Positions 1-14,918 of a stretch of 64,000 nucleotides of DNA are shown in pieces; the stretch's first letter is position 1; each line of letters starts with the position of its first letter. Below the pieces are notes generated by a model, which saw only the letters and a program-made list of their open reading frames with translations, was not told the DNA's origin and ran no database searches. Made by a program: the position numbers and the translations under genes. This DNA comes from Aquila chrysaetos chrysaetos (Eukaryota > Chordata > Aves > Accipitriformes > Accipitridae): NCBI RefSeq assembly GCF_900496995.4, contig NC_044004.1:7068001-7132000 (forward strand). Direction: 5' to 3'.

Positions 1-3000
1 TGAATAAAAGCTGGTAATTGTCAGCACTCTGCTTTCCTGCACAGCAACAAAAGTTGCGCTCAAGCTTCCAAATACTCGTCTCTCCCTCTCGCCCACATTC
101 ATTTGTGAATTTTCATTTGTGAGAACATTTTCACTCTGTTCTGTTTCTGACAAATCTCAGAGAAGAAGCGTCAGTGATATTACAGCCATCTAGCATACTG
201 TTTACTAAATAATTCTTCATTACATCCCACTGACTGTTTTCTTTGGAGGGAAACAAACATTCTTACAAATACAACAGATGACATATGAAATGTTAAAAGT
301 GCCTATTGGGTAAATGAAAGATCTCCTTTATTCTCAAAAACATCCAGCTTTACAAGTCTAATGTGTAGTGCTGTGCTATGCCAGATACATTTGGAATCCA
401 TCCCAACTATCACTTTGAAACTCTGCCTATTTAAAAGTTTTGGCAACTTTAATCACAGGCACAAAAGCTTCAGGAAAATTGCTGTTTTAATGAGGCCAGC
501 TCTGCCAGGAAGCGACAAAGCAACCAATGCCATCTGTTTGCATCTACCCACATTTAATCTATTAATGTGAGCCAAACTTACAGTCATCAGTATTGTTTTA
601 CTGGTATCATTATCTGGCCTAAAAATAAGCTATGTGTCTTATTCATTGCTGAAGTAACTGAAATCAGCACTCTTACACCAGATATAAGTTTGACCCAATG
701 CTTTTTTGGCCAGAAAAGAAAACAGGAAAAGTTCAGTTCCATATGCCGTGAATGCAAGTGAACCTTGGCTAAGCAGACAAATGTTTTTTTTCACATATGC
801 ATTACAAGCTGAGAACTAACTACGCTTGTGGGTCACAGTGACTGTATTCTGAACCTCTGTGGAGTTAAAATACATGGAATAAAAACAAGTTAAAAAGACG
901 TTACTATGTTCCTGCGCCACTATCAAGTTTCTATTCAATGATCCAACATGCAGTAGCTAAATAAATCCAACTGGCTTCTTTTCTGTGCAAGCCTTAGGTC
1001 CCTCAAGATTTTTCTTTCTGTATATTTTCCACAGTTATAAAACCTTTGGACAATTGCAATGACAAAACATGAATATGGGCATTAGCGGCTTCCTTCTTCA
1101 GTGCAAAACTTAAAACCATGAATTGATTTGACACTCCAAAGAAAGACACTGCTGAGAAATGTCAGCTTACATTTCATGATGTCTCTGCCTACACGTTAAG
1201 AATGGAGCAACCAGGGCTGAGTGTGAACTGCAGGAACCTCGAGCAATTCTTGGGCTCTTATTCTGGGTACGAGCTCTAGTTACATCTCAGCTCCCATACA
1301 GGGAGTACCGCAGGTATAAATCTCCACTCCCCACCTCCCTATTCCACTCTCCCCCAGCTTGCCCTCATTTTCTAGCCTCTGGGACCCTGGCACATGGATT
1401 GAAAGGAAGCCAAAGCAAGATCCACCAAGATCCCTGCTCTGGTCAGCACCAGGATTGCGGAGGTCCCTAAAAACACAGTTTTCCTGCAGTCTAAGGTAGT
1501 TTAAAATGCTTCAAAACTTCTTGAAGAACATGCAAGGCAAAGGTGAAGGTTTTCAGATAGGGATGATGTGAGCTTGTGAGGAACAGAGCATTATTTTCCT
1601 CGGTTGGCAATAGCCATCCTTCCTGCTGGAATATTTAAGCCTAGAAAGAGGAATTATATATATCACTTTTGATGGTATGAGACTGTACACACACAAAAGG
1701 AGATGGACAGACAATATCTGCATGTTGTTTAACAAGTGCTAACAAATAATAGAGATAATCAAAGCAAAGGAAGACAAAGTGTAAGCTTTTTAACACCTGT
1801 AGGATCTGGAATAGGACATTTCTACTGGATAGGGTAGGAAATTTTCCTGGTTTCCTACTTGCTGCCCACCACAAGAATAAATATGTGTGGAATCACTATT
1901 CTCCAGCACTTTTAAACGTAGTTTACTACAAGAAAGATGTTAGTTTCATTGGCTGACTATAGACATTCTCCTGCAATAGGGATAATTCTTGCCAGTTCCT
2001 TGGGCCTTTCATGACTTTATTTCTTACTTGTTCAAAAAATTACTTATGATCACCTATATCCTCTGAGTTAATGGTACAATTTTTTTTGTTGTTTTGGGCA
2101 GCTTATGTTATGATCCCTGAGACTACGCTGGATTTAGGGATTTCAGTTTGGTCTTTAGTGGCTCATATATTTCGCAAATCTAATACATATCACAGGTCAC
2201 AGACTAAAACAAAACGTGTAACCGAGGATGGCATTTCTGTAAAAGCCCAGAGTGCTGTAGTACATTGGCAGGCTAATCTGTCATGACTAAGAATTATTAT
2301 ATTCATAAGTCTATACCACACAAACCGAATCCTCTGATCTAAATGAAATTACTCTGGTTTCATGGCAGTGCTACTTAGATTGCATTATAGTCCATTATCC
2401 GTGGCCTTGTTCTGGCTATAAGTGATGACAGATTCTGGTGCCTTATATGGCTATATTGCCCATTTACTTTCAATGCTAGAACAATAGGCATAAACAAGCC
2501 TCTTTTGTAAAGATTTGGTATAGCTTGATTCACATACCTACCTCAGCCTCCTCTCTGGCAAGTACTATATTCTGCTTTTTGATCAGACTTTTTGAATATA
2601 TCAGTCTTCTCTTTTCTCAACACTGCTCCTTTTATCTTGCGTGCCTGATTCTTAATCATTAGGATTTCACTCAGCTGTGACATGAACAAACTTTTCCAGC
2701 ATTTTCTGCCCCCTTAATGCCAAAGTTCACAGTCGTTTATAGATTTTAAATTCCCGTGTTTACTTCACATTTTATTTAAGATATTAGTATATCATGTTCT
2801 GACATTGCAGAATGTTATAGGGTTTAATGTTGACTTTTCTTAAACACAATAAATCGTAGTTCTCAAACTCAGATTACCTTAAGCATCACTGGGCTGGATG
2901 ACCCCAAAGTCATAAGCACTGCAGCACTCCTGGAGAGAAGCTCGGCAGCCGCTGTGTCTTCTCTGGCTCCGATTCGTGCCTTTTACACCAGCTGCTGCAG

Positions 3001-3539
3001 AAAAAATGGTGCAAATGAGCAGACTCAGGGTAACCTCCAAAGAAAATTTCTTCCTAACCCACCAGGCCTAAGCATTGGATTAAGCTCTGAAAAAGATGCA
3101 CAGCAAATAATTACGGAGAATGAGAAACAGTTTTTTAAAATGTTTTAGTTCCATATTATTTTCTCAGTGCAGGAAGAGGTTTATGCTTGCCTTGGGCAGC
3201 ATGGTAGTGGGGTGGCAGCAGCAGGGGCAAGGGAACATCATGCAGTAGTTGCATTTAGAAAGGAAAGTACCGATTACTAATAACAAACACATTTCTGCAC
3301 TTTGGATGCTATGCTGTTGTACAGGAATACACAAATAATTCCCCTAAATACATTGACACAACCTTTGTTGTCTGACATCCATAAACACAGACCTTAGCCT
3401 CCAAATACAAAAAGGGAGATAAACTACAATCTGCTTGATTTTAAAATAGCAATTTAACAACTGTTATAATAGCCTCTGATATTTATTTTCCGAAGCTAAA
3501 TCCAGACCACCAGCCATATTTAGCAAGCACTGGAGCATG

Positions 3540-3990
3540 AGCCGCCTCTCCAGCGCCGGTTCCTCCGCGCGGAGCTGGAACGACGCAGCAATGAATCAGT
3601 TACGCGCTGCAGACCACACTCCAGCTGTCTTACAATAAACTAAACTGCAGCAGCTCCAGAAGTTCACAGTAGCGGCACTAATTTTTACCAGCTGAGGACT
3701 TGAGCCTTTATCTCTTGTTTAGACTTCAGAACAGACCTCAGATGTCTGCAGTGTGAGTCTCCTCTAAACAAAAGGCTGATCTTTGGGTTTTCCCCTTTTG
3801 CTCAGCCGTTCCGAGGGCCAGCGAGCGCAGAGGACCGTTTCCCAACAGGCGATGGGGCGTTTCCATGGTTTGCTCGGCCCCGGAGAGCACGGTCTTCCTC
3901 GCGCTGCAACAGCGTGCAGCTCCGGTGACGAAATGACATCTAAGACCTGGAACAATGCTACCGCGGATGCGGGAAATGAAGTACCTACCA
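3540..3990. other. Small CpG-rich patch, possible regulatory element
   Basis: Around 3540-3615 CpG dinucleotides are dense (for example CCTCCGCGCGGAGC), and CpGs continue more sparsely to about 3970, inside otherwise AT-rich, CpG-poor DNA. No coding exon is recognisable on either strand. This could be an unmethylated enhancer or the promoter of an unannotated noncoding transcript. The function is inferred from composition only. Confidence 0.3.
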
Positions 3991-6900
3991 CATGGGTGCT
4001 ACTGAAATGAAACTGGCCCCGTGTGCCAGCTTTGCAAAAAAGAACACTTTGTTTCTGCCTGGCCTTGGCAAGCTTTTAACCCTGGCTAATTTAACATTAA
4101 AGCTACACTAGCTGTCTCAGATCCATATTGTTAAAGCCAGCTGGATATGCCAAAAACTACAAAGAGAGCACGCTTTTTGCCTAAACAAATAATACTGACT
4201 GTCACTTTGTATCAGGACTTAATCCTGTTAATGAGCTACAGGTGGGGTAATTTCCCTGATTGAATGCATTTTTCAGAGACCATTTCCATTCACTGTATTG
4301 CTTGCTGATAGCCATAAGGTATGTACTGTGATCCGGACTTCACTCTTACTCAGCAATTCATTATTTAGAGTGCCTTTTGCTTTTACATCGACCCAACCCT
4401 GTTATCTCTACCGTGGCCACAAGGAAATTCTGTTCCCATTTACTGCAGGGTTTGCAGGCTGTATTCAGATTTGCGCCAGACTGCAGATTCATATTTTGTA
4501 TTGTGGAAGCAGGTTTGGGGAGGTTTCAGCCTGTTTCACAGTTGTTCCATTCTGCTGTGCTGAATATTGGAAATTCCACGGGATTAAATTAGCAGCTATG
4601 AAAGTGAGGTAAATTCCTTGGTTATTCCATTTCAGATCCTAAGATCTCACTTTGTGCTGCATAGAAACAGGCCCATGGATTGGATAAGTTTAACGTCTAA
4701 CTAGATATTAAAATTAGTCCAGAAATGCTATTTATGTTAACAAAAATATAACAAAATATATTGTTATTTTTCATGTATGTTGCTTTAATTTGATCCCACC
4801 GTGTTTTCATGGATGTAGAAGCAACAAGGGAAAGTTCTTCTTTGCTGCTGAAAACAGATGAATTAATTTCCCTGTTTACATCATACGGACATCCTTGGAA
4901 GGAAAATCCAGTGTGACCGAATGAAAAGATGTCACCTCAGCCCTCTGGAAACTGGGCAAGTAGCTGTTCTTATATTGATCCTGCTTAGGTGCAGCAGGCT
5001 GGGTGAGTAGTTCTCTGGCCAAGCTTTGCTATGTTACATCCTGGCTTTCTTAGCTCCACTTGCTCTCCCAGGAAGGAAAAGATGGGAGAGGAGGCAGCCA
5101 GGATACTTGTTTTACTATCCTCTGAATAAGAATATGCTATTTCAGGTAAACCATTTTGTGTTTATGATCTTTCTTTTTAGGTCGACAAGTGGGAAGAATA
5201 TGAAAAGCCCACATATTTTTCAATGAACATGAAATTTAAAAAAAACCACCTGTCTTGGGAAAACTCACTCCTTTTTGCTGAAGACCAGTTCTGCTGCTGA
5301 AAACCACATGAAGACCAGTGCTAGCTACAGGCATGGGACCTGCACATGTTACTTCCTTAGGCTGTTTTGCAGATCAATACCACAAATGATTTGCTGCTTG
5401 TTTTTAAACTAAGCACTAGACAAAAAAGGACTATTTGGGGTTAAATGAACAAGCACTTCTTTGAGTACAGGAATTAAAAAAAGGCTGGCCTCCAGCAGAC
5501 TGCTATCTTATGCTTTTGTTTGTTTTTACCTGAATTAGATTAGTGCTGCAGTGCGATTTCACCCTTATTAGACACTCGAAAGGCACACAATGTAGCACTA
5601 AGCTCAAGGAATAGTTCAGACAAAGTTCACAGCTAATTAGACATCCCAGGCTCCTCACAGCAAAGCAACTTCATGGTGGAGTGGATTCTTGTGTGTCTAA
5701 TATGACCGAGCCGCACCGGCGGGGATTTTTACTGTCACCAGCCCATGGGGTTTCTCCGGTGCCTGAACACTTTTGCATCCAGCTGGTGGCTTTCCCTCAG
5801 AGTTGAACTAATAAGTGCTGTCTCTCCCCACCAGTTTGCACATAAATGTTTACCAGAAAATCACTGAGAACTCTGTTAAAAATATCAGAGTTATATGTCA
5901 CATAAATATTTATGACAGGACAGCATAATGAGGCATAACTGGGACTCCAAGAAAGGATATATGTAGCTACTACCATTTAGTATAACTTTTTGTATGACTT
6001 TTCTAAATAAATTGTAAAGTTAAAGTAAGTTGCGGTTTTTTGTTCTTTTTTTTTTTATATTATTTTTAGGCTAAATAATCAGACATTCAAGATCTATTTG
6101 GTATTGCCAAAGCAATAATATCAGGTTTACGGAAAAGAATTCAAACATTACCCCTACTAATTGTTGAGCAAATGTTTGTATTTTTTACCTTCCCAGTTAT
6201 AACAATCTGATTGCCAGAAGTTTGGCTATTTATGAAATTATGTGGCAAAACACATGCGTGTATCTCTTTTTAAACCACCAAAACCCGGGATGTGGGTAGG
6301 AACTATGAGCGTGGCTGGCGGTGTTTCGCCCCTGCTTGACTTTCACAGAAATTGTTTCTCTCCCTTCAGTATAAAAGAGACTTGTTGCTCTATTTTAAAA
6401 GTAATTGTTGGCAGCAAATAGTTATGTTCCAGGCACCTCTGCCCAAAAAGCTTCACAAAGAATAAAATTCCCTCTTGCTCAGATGGTCAGGCTCACGTAT
6501 CACTTCAACCCTGCTTGGTTGTATTTTCGGCGCGTGAGTGGGAGACCACTGGCTCATGAGCTGTTTTCTGACAGTCTTTGCTGGAGTAAATTCACTGCTG
6601 GGTGCCGGGCTCTTCGACGGCAAAATCTGGCCTGTGCCCACTGACTTGGCTTTAGCTGTGCTGTGTTAATATACTCTTTCAGGATCTGCTTATTACTGCT
6701 TAAAAGGAAAACGTAAGAGGTTGTATTCCCTGAATAGTCACAATTTTCACTGTCTTGGGGTATAAAGAATGTGGATTAAACACTGTGTAAAGTTGGGGGA
6801 AATATATAGCTAGTACAGCAGTATCTCATTAAACATGATCTATGCAGTAATATGACATTACATATGGTGTATTCAGATAGTTCAATACTGTTGAATGGTA

Positions 6901-7847
6901 AATCAGGTAAAATAAAACACCAATTAGCATATCACAAGAAGGCTCTAAAGCACTCTACATAAACTTCTGTGCTTTTTTTTTACTCAGGAGCTAATTAATT
7001 TTTTGGAAACAGGCTGCATTTATGAATTTTGGAAACTAAATGAAGCACGGCAGGGTTTCCAGTTTATTGCCTAACAAAAGCTATTACTCTTTTAACAGTT
7101 CTGACAGGCACAGCTGAGTCTTACAAGAGCTATTCCCTTCTCTCCAACCCTTTTTTTGTCCCCTCAAACACTCTGTCGCCATATTAACAATCAGTGTAGA
7201 AAATTTGCAATTACCTCAACAGCATATTATAGGGAGCTGATTTTCTGATTTATATCTTTCTCAACTGATTCTCAAGGAACAGTTAACCATTGCAAACAAC
7301 GGGAAGGCTTTCAATGTCCATGTACTCTATATACAGTGTATGTATATTTGTGACATTTATTTCATAGCTTGTATCTTTAGTGGTAATATTTGTTGCTCCA
7401 TCAACAACCGAGGTAAGAGTTTTAAGGGAATTATAGTTTGAAACAAAGATTGCCCTAAAGAAAGAGGGCTCGAGTTGTAATGCATTAAAATGTTTGCACA
7501 TATGAAAAGTACTTATGAAGTCACTCCTTGGTCTGAGTTACAGTCAGGACACATGGAGCAGATTTCACTGCTAAAGTGTTACAACGATTAATCATAGGCC
7601 ATAGGAAAGTCACTTTGAGTGTTACGGGAGGAGAAGCACAGGGGCACCACCATGTAAGGACTCCAAAGAGGTTTTCATACACCGGCACAGAGATGACTTT
7701 CTGCCCCATCCACACTTTCCTACAAAGACTGCCAAAAGCTGCCAATTTCAGCCCACCAGTGAGAATCTGAACTCCTTATTCCCGAACCCCAAAAGGCTGC
7801 TGTCTCATCCAGTGTGCAAAAAGGCTTCAGCAGTCTGATGCCTTAGC

Positions 7848-7863
7848 ATTATTATTATTATTA
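7848..7863. repeat. Short ATT microsatellite
   Basis: About five tandem copies of ATT in the gene-free left flank. Confidence 0.8.
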
Positions 7864-10800
7864 GCTGGCTGTGATTTATGGTGTGAAGGAGAAGGCCTGT
7901 GGCTGGGGTGTGGCTTACTAGTTTCCAGCTGGAGTTGAACTGGAAATATACAGCAGCTTTCCTCTAAATCTACAACCACAGCATCAATATTTACATGAGC
8001 AAGTGAAGATACAGATCCACCATGTCCACATGCATCCATGGCAGGGTACCAGTCGGTCAGCCTGTGCATACGCACACCCACCCCTGCCTTATTCGTGTCC
8101 TGCAAAATGTGAATGGATGGGCTCTTTAACGAAGAAATTACTTTGGGGCCTCATGTAATTCTTTTAGGAGGACAATATTGTACTACCCAGCATACTGTAT
8201 ATGTCATAGGTTGTGAGAACACCAGTTAGGTTAAAGGAAAAATCCTTACTATATGTAAAGGCTGCTTTATATTTCATTTACACATTTTCCACAAGAACTA
8301 TTGAAAACCCTGACAAAGTGATATATGAGCAAATAAAATGTGAGTTTACTGCATACAGACTCACACTTTCTGATACATTTTTTCTCAAAACTCAGTGCCA
8401 GCTGTTTCCCTTGCCATTTTTCTCAAAACCCACTGTGCCAACCAAATGTCATTGATATGTGACTTTCCACACAGATAGATAGTATTGCAATTTTTCAAAA
8501 TACTAGCCTAAGGCTATTAAGCATATTGCTTTAAACTTTCACCAGAATTGGAGGATATGAAGGAAGCAGACAATTGGCAGAACTAGCCTTTCCACCACAT
8601 ATGTCAGTAAGACCTATAGCTTGGGAAAATGATGCTTTCTGGAATATCACACTAATGTATTTACCGTATGCTGTGCTAGAAGCTTTTTACGTTCACGCTA
8701 ATAATCTGCAAACTTGGTAATTTCACACACACAAACTAGAGCTCTCTTTTTATGTTTCAGCAAAGATTTAATGTATGGTGTTGTAACATTACTAGGCTGT
8801 GTTACTTTTCCCCACACAGTCTATAGACTCTTGGTAAGCTGTGAAGTGTGGTCAGAAGTAACAGTAACTGCATTATGCTTGTGAAAAAGTGCAAGTCCTC
8901 TACATTATGAAGGTTATTGGCCTTGGTTCTTATCCCTTTATCTATTTACTCCTTAGTTAGAAAAGCTGCATAATTTTTAAAAGACCTGCTAGCCATTACT
9001 AGGTACTGCAGAGATTCTAATAGAAGGGGAAAAAATACATAGAAAGCTGGAAATGCCCATTTCAGAGCTTACAATGAAAGAAAGAAAGGCAGCGATCCAG
9101 GTCTGCATATCTGTTCCAAGAAGAATGATATCAAAGGACAAAACAGCAGAAGTCTTGACCAGGGACATTCAACCAGCTCGCCTTTAGGTATTCCACAGCC
9201 TCTCCTTGCTTTAAATGCCTTCCAAGATCAATCCATTGCTGATGTTGCATGGGAAACAGCAGAAAGGAGAACAGGCATGAGCATCTGAGTACACACAAGG
9301 AGAAAAGCTGAGTGAGACTGGAACAAGGTTGTTTACATTGAAAACAGTCCTTGATACTCATGGCTGCTTTTGTTCTTCCTCCCTTTATCCCTCTATCTCC
9401 CAGCTAGGCTTTCCCAGCCCTCCCCTGCACCGTCCCCAATTTACAATGCTCCCACGTTACAGGCAACTGCTAGCGTAACAGCTAACCCACAGAGAGCTGT
9501 CCCCTCCCAGGCTGGGTCTTGTTTGCAAATATAGGTCGAAAACATAGTTGAGACTGGACTGGGTAATCCCAAATGGCCCACCTGTTCCTTACTCCCATCA
9601 CACGAAGCCTTGCCTGTCGTCACCAACTGTGACTCTCAGAGCTCTGTCCTGCCTGTTTCAAATCAGTTGAGTTCAGAGGAGCTGGAGATGGCTGAAATGT
9701 TTTTTCACCGTATTCTGCAAAGCCAAATGCATAAAGACGCAGATGTACTTAGACCATCTCCAAAGTCAGCTTCTGTTTGGCTCAACACTGAGTTGGGCAA
9801 GGATGTCAAACATGGCTAAAATGTGTGCTTGGTTAAGGCAGGGGCCAGAAAAAGCCTTTAGGAATGTCTAGTGGGACTGATTTCCTCTTCTCTTTTGTGT
9901 TGTTTCCTCCAGATGCCTTAACACGGGGATAGACAGCCCTTGATCTTGTTACGGAGGCTGCCCTGATAGGATATGTGTTGTATGCCTTTATTTGAGAGGC
10001 CCTGTTTTGGTTAGGACAAAATACTGCCTGCATGGGGTGATTGTCTAGAGTGCCAGAATTAAAGTAGATTCTCTCAGTGTTGTTGATCTTCTGCAGAGGT
10101 TTTTCTGCATGTGGGCCTTGGCAGCACGGCTCGGGTAAATGCCTGGTTTCAGACTATTGCAAGGTGGACCAGGATGTAGAACAGCCTTTTTTCAAGCTTC
10201 GGTGGCTTCTGAATAGCTCTATGGCAGCAAGGTGAGGGGACTGCTGTTTGCTAGGGGCAGGGCTGTGAGGGGCACCTTTCCCATGTCCTGCATAGAAAAG
10301 GAAAGCCAGTCTTTTAATTTGCAGAATAGAGAGTTTTCCTCTTTTGCTGGTAGTAAATTGTGAGTAACTTGATAACACAGCTTGTTCACAACTCCTAACA
10401 CTGAAAAGCCTTTAACATGCACAATCATGTCCTTCCCCACCTCATCAACACACAAGTATCACTTTGTCCCAAGAAAGTTCCTTCTTTCCGTATCTCCTCC
10501 AGAGAGCTGGCACCCTAGTCCCTGCTACTACTGTACTCGTGAATCCAGGACAAATGTTTAGTGTCTTTCTAAGGGACAAAGTATCAGGGCTTTAGACATA
10601 ATTGAGAGAAAAGCTGACCAGAGCTCATGGGGCACACCAGCCAAAGGATCCTTGGGGCAGGACATCACTAACCTTCTCCATGAAGACATCCAGAAAGCTG
10701 ATCCTTTTGTTATGAAGGGCACTGGTCCACATTGGTGCTAATCAGGCATTTTTCCCTGCAAAGTGCTGTAGCAGTCAGGGGTTCTAGTGATGCATATCAT

Positions 10801-13800
10801 TTAGTGACTGCATAGTGCTAAAGTTTGCTGGAGCTGATGATTTAGCAATCCTAAAGGTGCAACATGAAAGAACCCCAAACGCTCACAGCATGGACATGAG
10901 CAGCATCCTGCTATCCGCGCAGATGTTTCTATCTGCACAGAAGAGATTTGTAGGAAGAATCTGGCACAACGGCTCATGTCTGACCATCAGAAACAGCATG
11001 TGCTCCAGAGGCATGCAAAGCTGATCTACAGACTGACGTATGTTGGCACTTTTGACACAGAGACCACAGAAGGAGGGAATTATCAAATTGCATTTCCTCA
11101 GGTCATGAGCAGGTTAAATTCTAGAGGAAAAATAGGACTATCATAGATAAGCTGACAGTGCTGCATCTTGATGAGTTATGGCATTCTTTCCTGACTGCCA
11201 GAACATGAGAGTTCAAAAATAAGTGGTAGCAATTTCGCATTTTAATTGGCACAATTGTAGAAAATGCTACTTGGCAAGTATCAGGTATTATGTCTAACAG
11301 ACTAAGCATTTGTCTGCAACAGACTTCCTTTGTATTACAAAGCAATAAATAGACATGGTGCTACCTTATATGGTATAAGCGTCACCTTGTGAAAAAGGTG
11401 ATGACTGTGAAATGAAGCTGAAGTTGGCAACAATAATGCAAACAAAAGGATACATTCAGCATTAGTGGTGACCCCATTGCATGAATAGCATGATTCTGAC
11501 TTGTAATAAAATCTTATGCTATTATCTGTATGTGCATAAAACACCCTTGTAGTGAAATATATACTCTTGTGTTCTCTCCCACAAAACTGCAAAAGATAAA
11601 TTAGTGCCCTCTTATGACTTAAAGCCAGAAAGCTGCAGACAGAGACACCAAAAAGAACTTGAGGCCAGTTCAGTCACTGTGGTTCTCCAAGCTATACGCC
11701 ACAGCTTTAGCACTGGCATCTTAACTCTGAAGTCCTGAATACCCACTGTGATGGTGCATTGACCCTATCCCAAGAGATTAGTGCGTTGCCAAAGTACTCT
11801 GTTAAGGAAGTTTCCCAATATCAAGCCTAAATAATTTCTTCCTTCAGACCACTACTGCTTACCCCACCAGCATGCCTAATCCCTGCTTCCATTTTTACCT
11901 TTCACATATTTGTGGACTACTGTATCTGAATTAATGTTTTAACTTCCAGTTTAGTTTCACTCAGTCCCTCACATTTGTTCATCTTCGGGTGCTTTTCTGA
12001 TGTTTTATCTTCAGACTCTACCTCACTTTGTTGCCCTTCTTTTTTATTATCTGTAGGTTTTCTATATAAATTCCAAACTGAAAAGGCCAGAATAGTACAG
12101 ATTTTACGTCCCTTACCCAAAACAGTGGTATGACTAAATAAATTTGTTTAGAGGTAAGTTAGCACCCTCTGGTGTATCATTAGTGTACTGCAAATTTCCT
12201 TAAAGATTAAAGGACATTGATTTCTCGCAACAGCAAGAAAATTTTGGTGAAGATGGATGCCTAAAAGATGAATATAGAAACTTGTGTGCTTATTGGCAGA
12301 TAGAGGAAGCTTTGTTTTTTTTTATTCTCGTCCTCTTAAAGAAGAAAATACTGAATTAAGTATTTTCAACTTTTTTTGAACAAATGATAAAAGCATTGAA
12401 CTTGGCAAATTACATTCCTCAAATGGCTTTTTTCTTTTAAATTATTTTTTTTCTAGCAATTATTTTGCATTATATGAGAGCCACTTAGACATATGTTTTG
12501 AAAAATTTCACATTATAGTCACTTCATTAACTTGTGTTTTCAAAATTTTCATTTCATCTGAACTGGGAAGCAAGACCATGTCTTTCAAAGGTATTTCTAC
12601 GCAGCACATATAGCTCCTGTGCCTTTTTTTTACTCAGATTATATTCTGTTTTCTCTTAAAAATGCATTTCAAAGCTGTAACATCTCTGAAGATGAGCATT
12701 TTTTTTCCCTTCAGGATGGGACTGTGGGCTCAAATAGATTAGGTAGTACCTGTTAAGTAAAAGATACTACTGAATACTACTAAGTAGTTCAAAGCAGAAG
12801 TAAAATTATATAAATACCCATTTTTATACTATACTTCTTTTCTGTATTCATGTGATGGTCCAAGTTCTTTTCTCAACCTACAGCCACAAAACACACTCTG
12901 CCTGTGTTGAGATTTTTCCACAGGACAGGTGAACTGGTGAAGATTACCAGAGCCGTGAAGATTGTTATTGAATTTGTGTAGAAACCACTGTAGAGAGCAG
13001 CAATACAGCAATCATTCAGCTCTCTGGGTATACTTATTCACATCTTTGAATGACAGGGTGCATTTTTTACTATTGTTAGTTCTGTAGAACTAGCATATGT
13101 GACTCCTTCCTATATGATTCTTTCCAGGGAACCTTCAGACAAGTTCCATTCACAGACACAACTTTGCAGCTTTACCAACCTCAGAACCTGCCTTCATTTA
13201 CAACTGTGCAATTGACAGGAGCAGGGTGAGGGAGAAATAAAACTAATAAACCCCAAATAATTCACCTGATTGTAGAATGCAACTTTCAGCAATTATAAAG
13301 GCTATAGTATGACTCTGCAGTGTGATAAAATAAAAATTAGAAATAATACGGTCTTGTGATCCTAACAAACAGAAAACCATTGGGGCACAACTAATGTGGA
13401 AGCCATCAATCATATTTTACTAGCCTCATTTTTCAAGCTATTCTAGCTCACCTGGAACTAAAGGAGAGTAGGAATTTTAAGAAGTTACACCACACTCCTT
13501 TACTTATATATGTCTGTGGTATCATAAAACTAAATCTTTCAAATAGAAGTTTGCTTGAAAGGAAATTTACTTAGAAATCCCATCTAAAGTTGGAAGTATA
13601 AGAATATTGGGGAGGAGAGAACACACAACTTTCCATAGTAAAAAAGTAAAAGCAGTTTTACATTGAAATAAGGGAAATGTGAAGCTTGAAATTCGTTATG
13701 GAAGCTCCTGATCCAGAGATGTTCACAAAACAGATGTTTCTCCATCTATTTTACTCTCATTCACGGGGCACACTTGCCAGTTAAAAACTCGTTGCAGTAG

Positions 13801-14632
13801 CTAGCTAAGGAGATGATGTAAGAACAATGAAATCAAATTCAGAGATAGTAAGAACAATCATTCACTCTTGTGTTTTCTGGGTAAATTAACACTTTGTCTC
13901 AGCATCACAAAAAAACTCCTTTATACTCCCCTTTCTGTTCTAACTTTTCTTTCAGGTCAAGCAAAACATTTCAACCCAAAAGAAATTTATCATGTACTCA
14001 GAGGACTTTCTCTCAAAAAACCAGCTTTTAGTTTTATTATTTTTTAAATAGTCCAGGTAAAGTTAGGGACAAAACAAAACAAAGGTGCGTATTTGGTGAC
14101 TCAGTCATAGCAAAATTTTGCCAGACATACATACTAATAGTGGGGATTTCAACTTAAGAGTTATTCTCAAAAGAAAAAGGTTGCATTCTGGCACCCTTTC
14201 AGAGTATCCAGTTGCTGTTCCTGTGTGAGAGTAAGGGTAGTCTCCACTGTGTTTTGTCTCTTCATGCCAGTTCCCCCATTTCGTTCTATTTTGGGAAGAA
14301 ATCATTGCTACCTATATCAAATGGTAAACTTCTTGGAGTGCGGAATAGATACTGTATTATGAGCTCAGCAGAGCGTGTTAGAATGTAATATCCCTCAAAC
14401 CTTACCCCTTTCAACAGTGCAAACAAAAAGTGATCTATTGAGTAAGATCCAAAATTTGGAATTCTGGAATCAAAAGTTCATAAATTACAATATTTTTAGG
14501 ACTGGGGCTCATCTCTAATACAGGCGCAACCATTTCAAATAGAGTTTTGCTGCAGCTCAATGCATTCACAGCAAGGAATGCTCATTGAATATATGATCAT
14601 GTTTTGTCTTAACACTTAGTTTATAAAGGCTG

Positions 14633-14638
14633 TTTATT
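14633..14638 (-). terminator. RNF212: Candidate poly(A) signal of RNF212
   Basis: The minus strand reads AATAAA here, about 245 nt past the RNF212 stop codon. It is the first canonical hexamer I found downstream of the stop, giving a predicted 3' UTR of roughly 260-270 nt. Use of this site is inferred from position and motif. Confidence 0.5.
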
Positions 14639-14880
14639 TATACAACATATTTTAAGCCAAAATTTCTAAAAACAGCAAGAGGATTTTGTAGTCCTGTTTA
14701 AAACTACTGTAGATGTTAATCAGCAAGATCAGTGATGTTTGAAATACATTATTCATGCTGAATGGTTAGCTATTTTGTGCCAATTTGACATTTTATAGAA
14801 ATTACAAATACTGTGATATCCAAAGACTGTGTAGGGCTTCTCCAGATGCTTATTGACTAAAACAATTCACAGATGTTTGC

Positions 14881-14918
14881 TTATCTTTCTGTTGAATGTC
14901 CTCCAAGATTAGTTGATC
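14881..14918 (-). CDS. RNF212: RNF212 exon 12 (last coding exon)
   Basis: Acceptor TTCTTGTTCTAG. It enters in phase 1 and encodes the C-terminal residues STNLGGHSTER followed by TAA. The short serine/glycine ending fits what I recall of long vertebrate RNF212 isoforms. Confidence 0.88.

Larger units (their letters stand above)
1..14632. other. Gene-free flank downstream of RNF212
   Basis: I see no exon, RNA gene or recent mobile element here. All open frames are short (about 100 codons or fewer), lack family motifs and overlap one another on both strands. In human 4p16.3 the next gene on this side is FGFRL1, convergent with RNF212. I looked for its immunoglobulin and transmembrane exons and did not see them, so it probably lies beyond the window. 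The only compositional features are a CpG-rich patch near 3.5-4.0 kb and a short ATT repeat at 7.85 kb. Confidence 0.6.

Noticed and set aside
1-14632. FGFRL1 exons expected by synteny
   Set aside because: No immunoglobulin-domain or transmembrane exon pattern was found on either strand.
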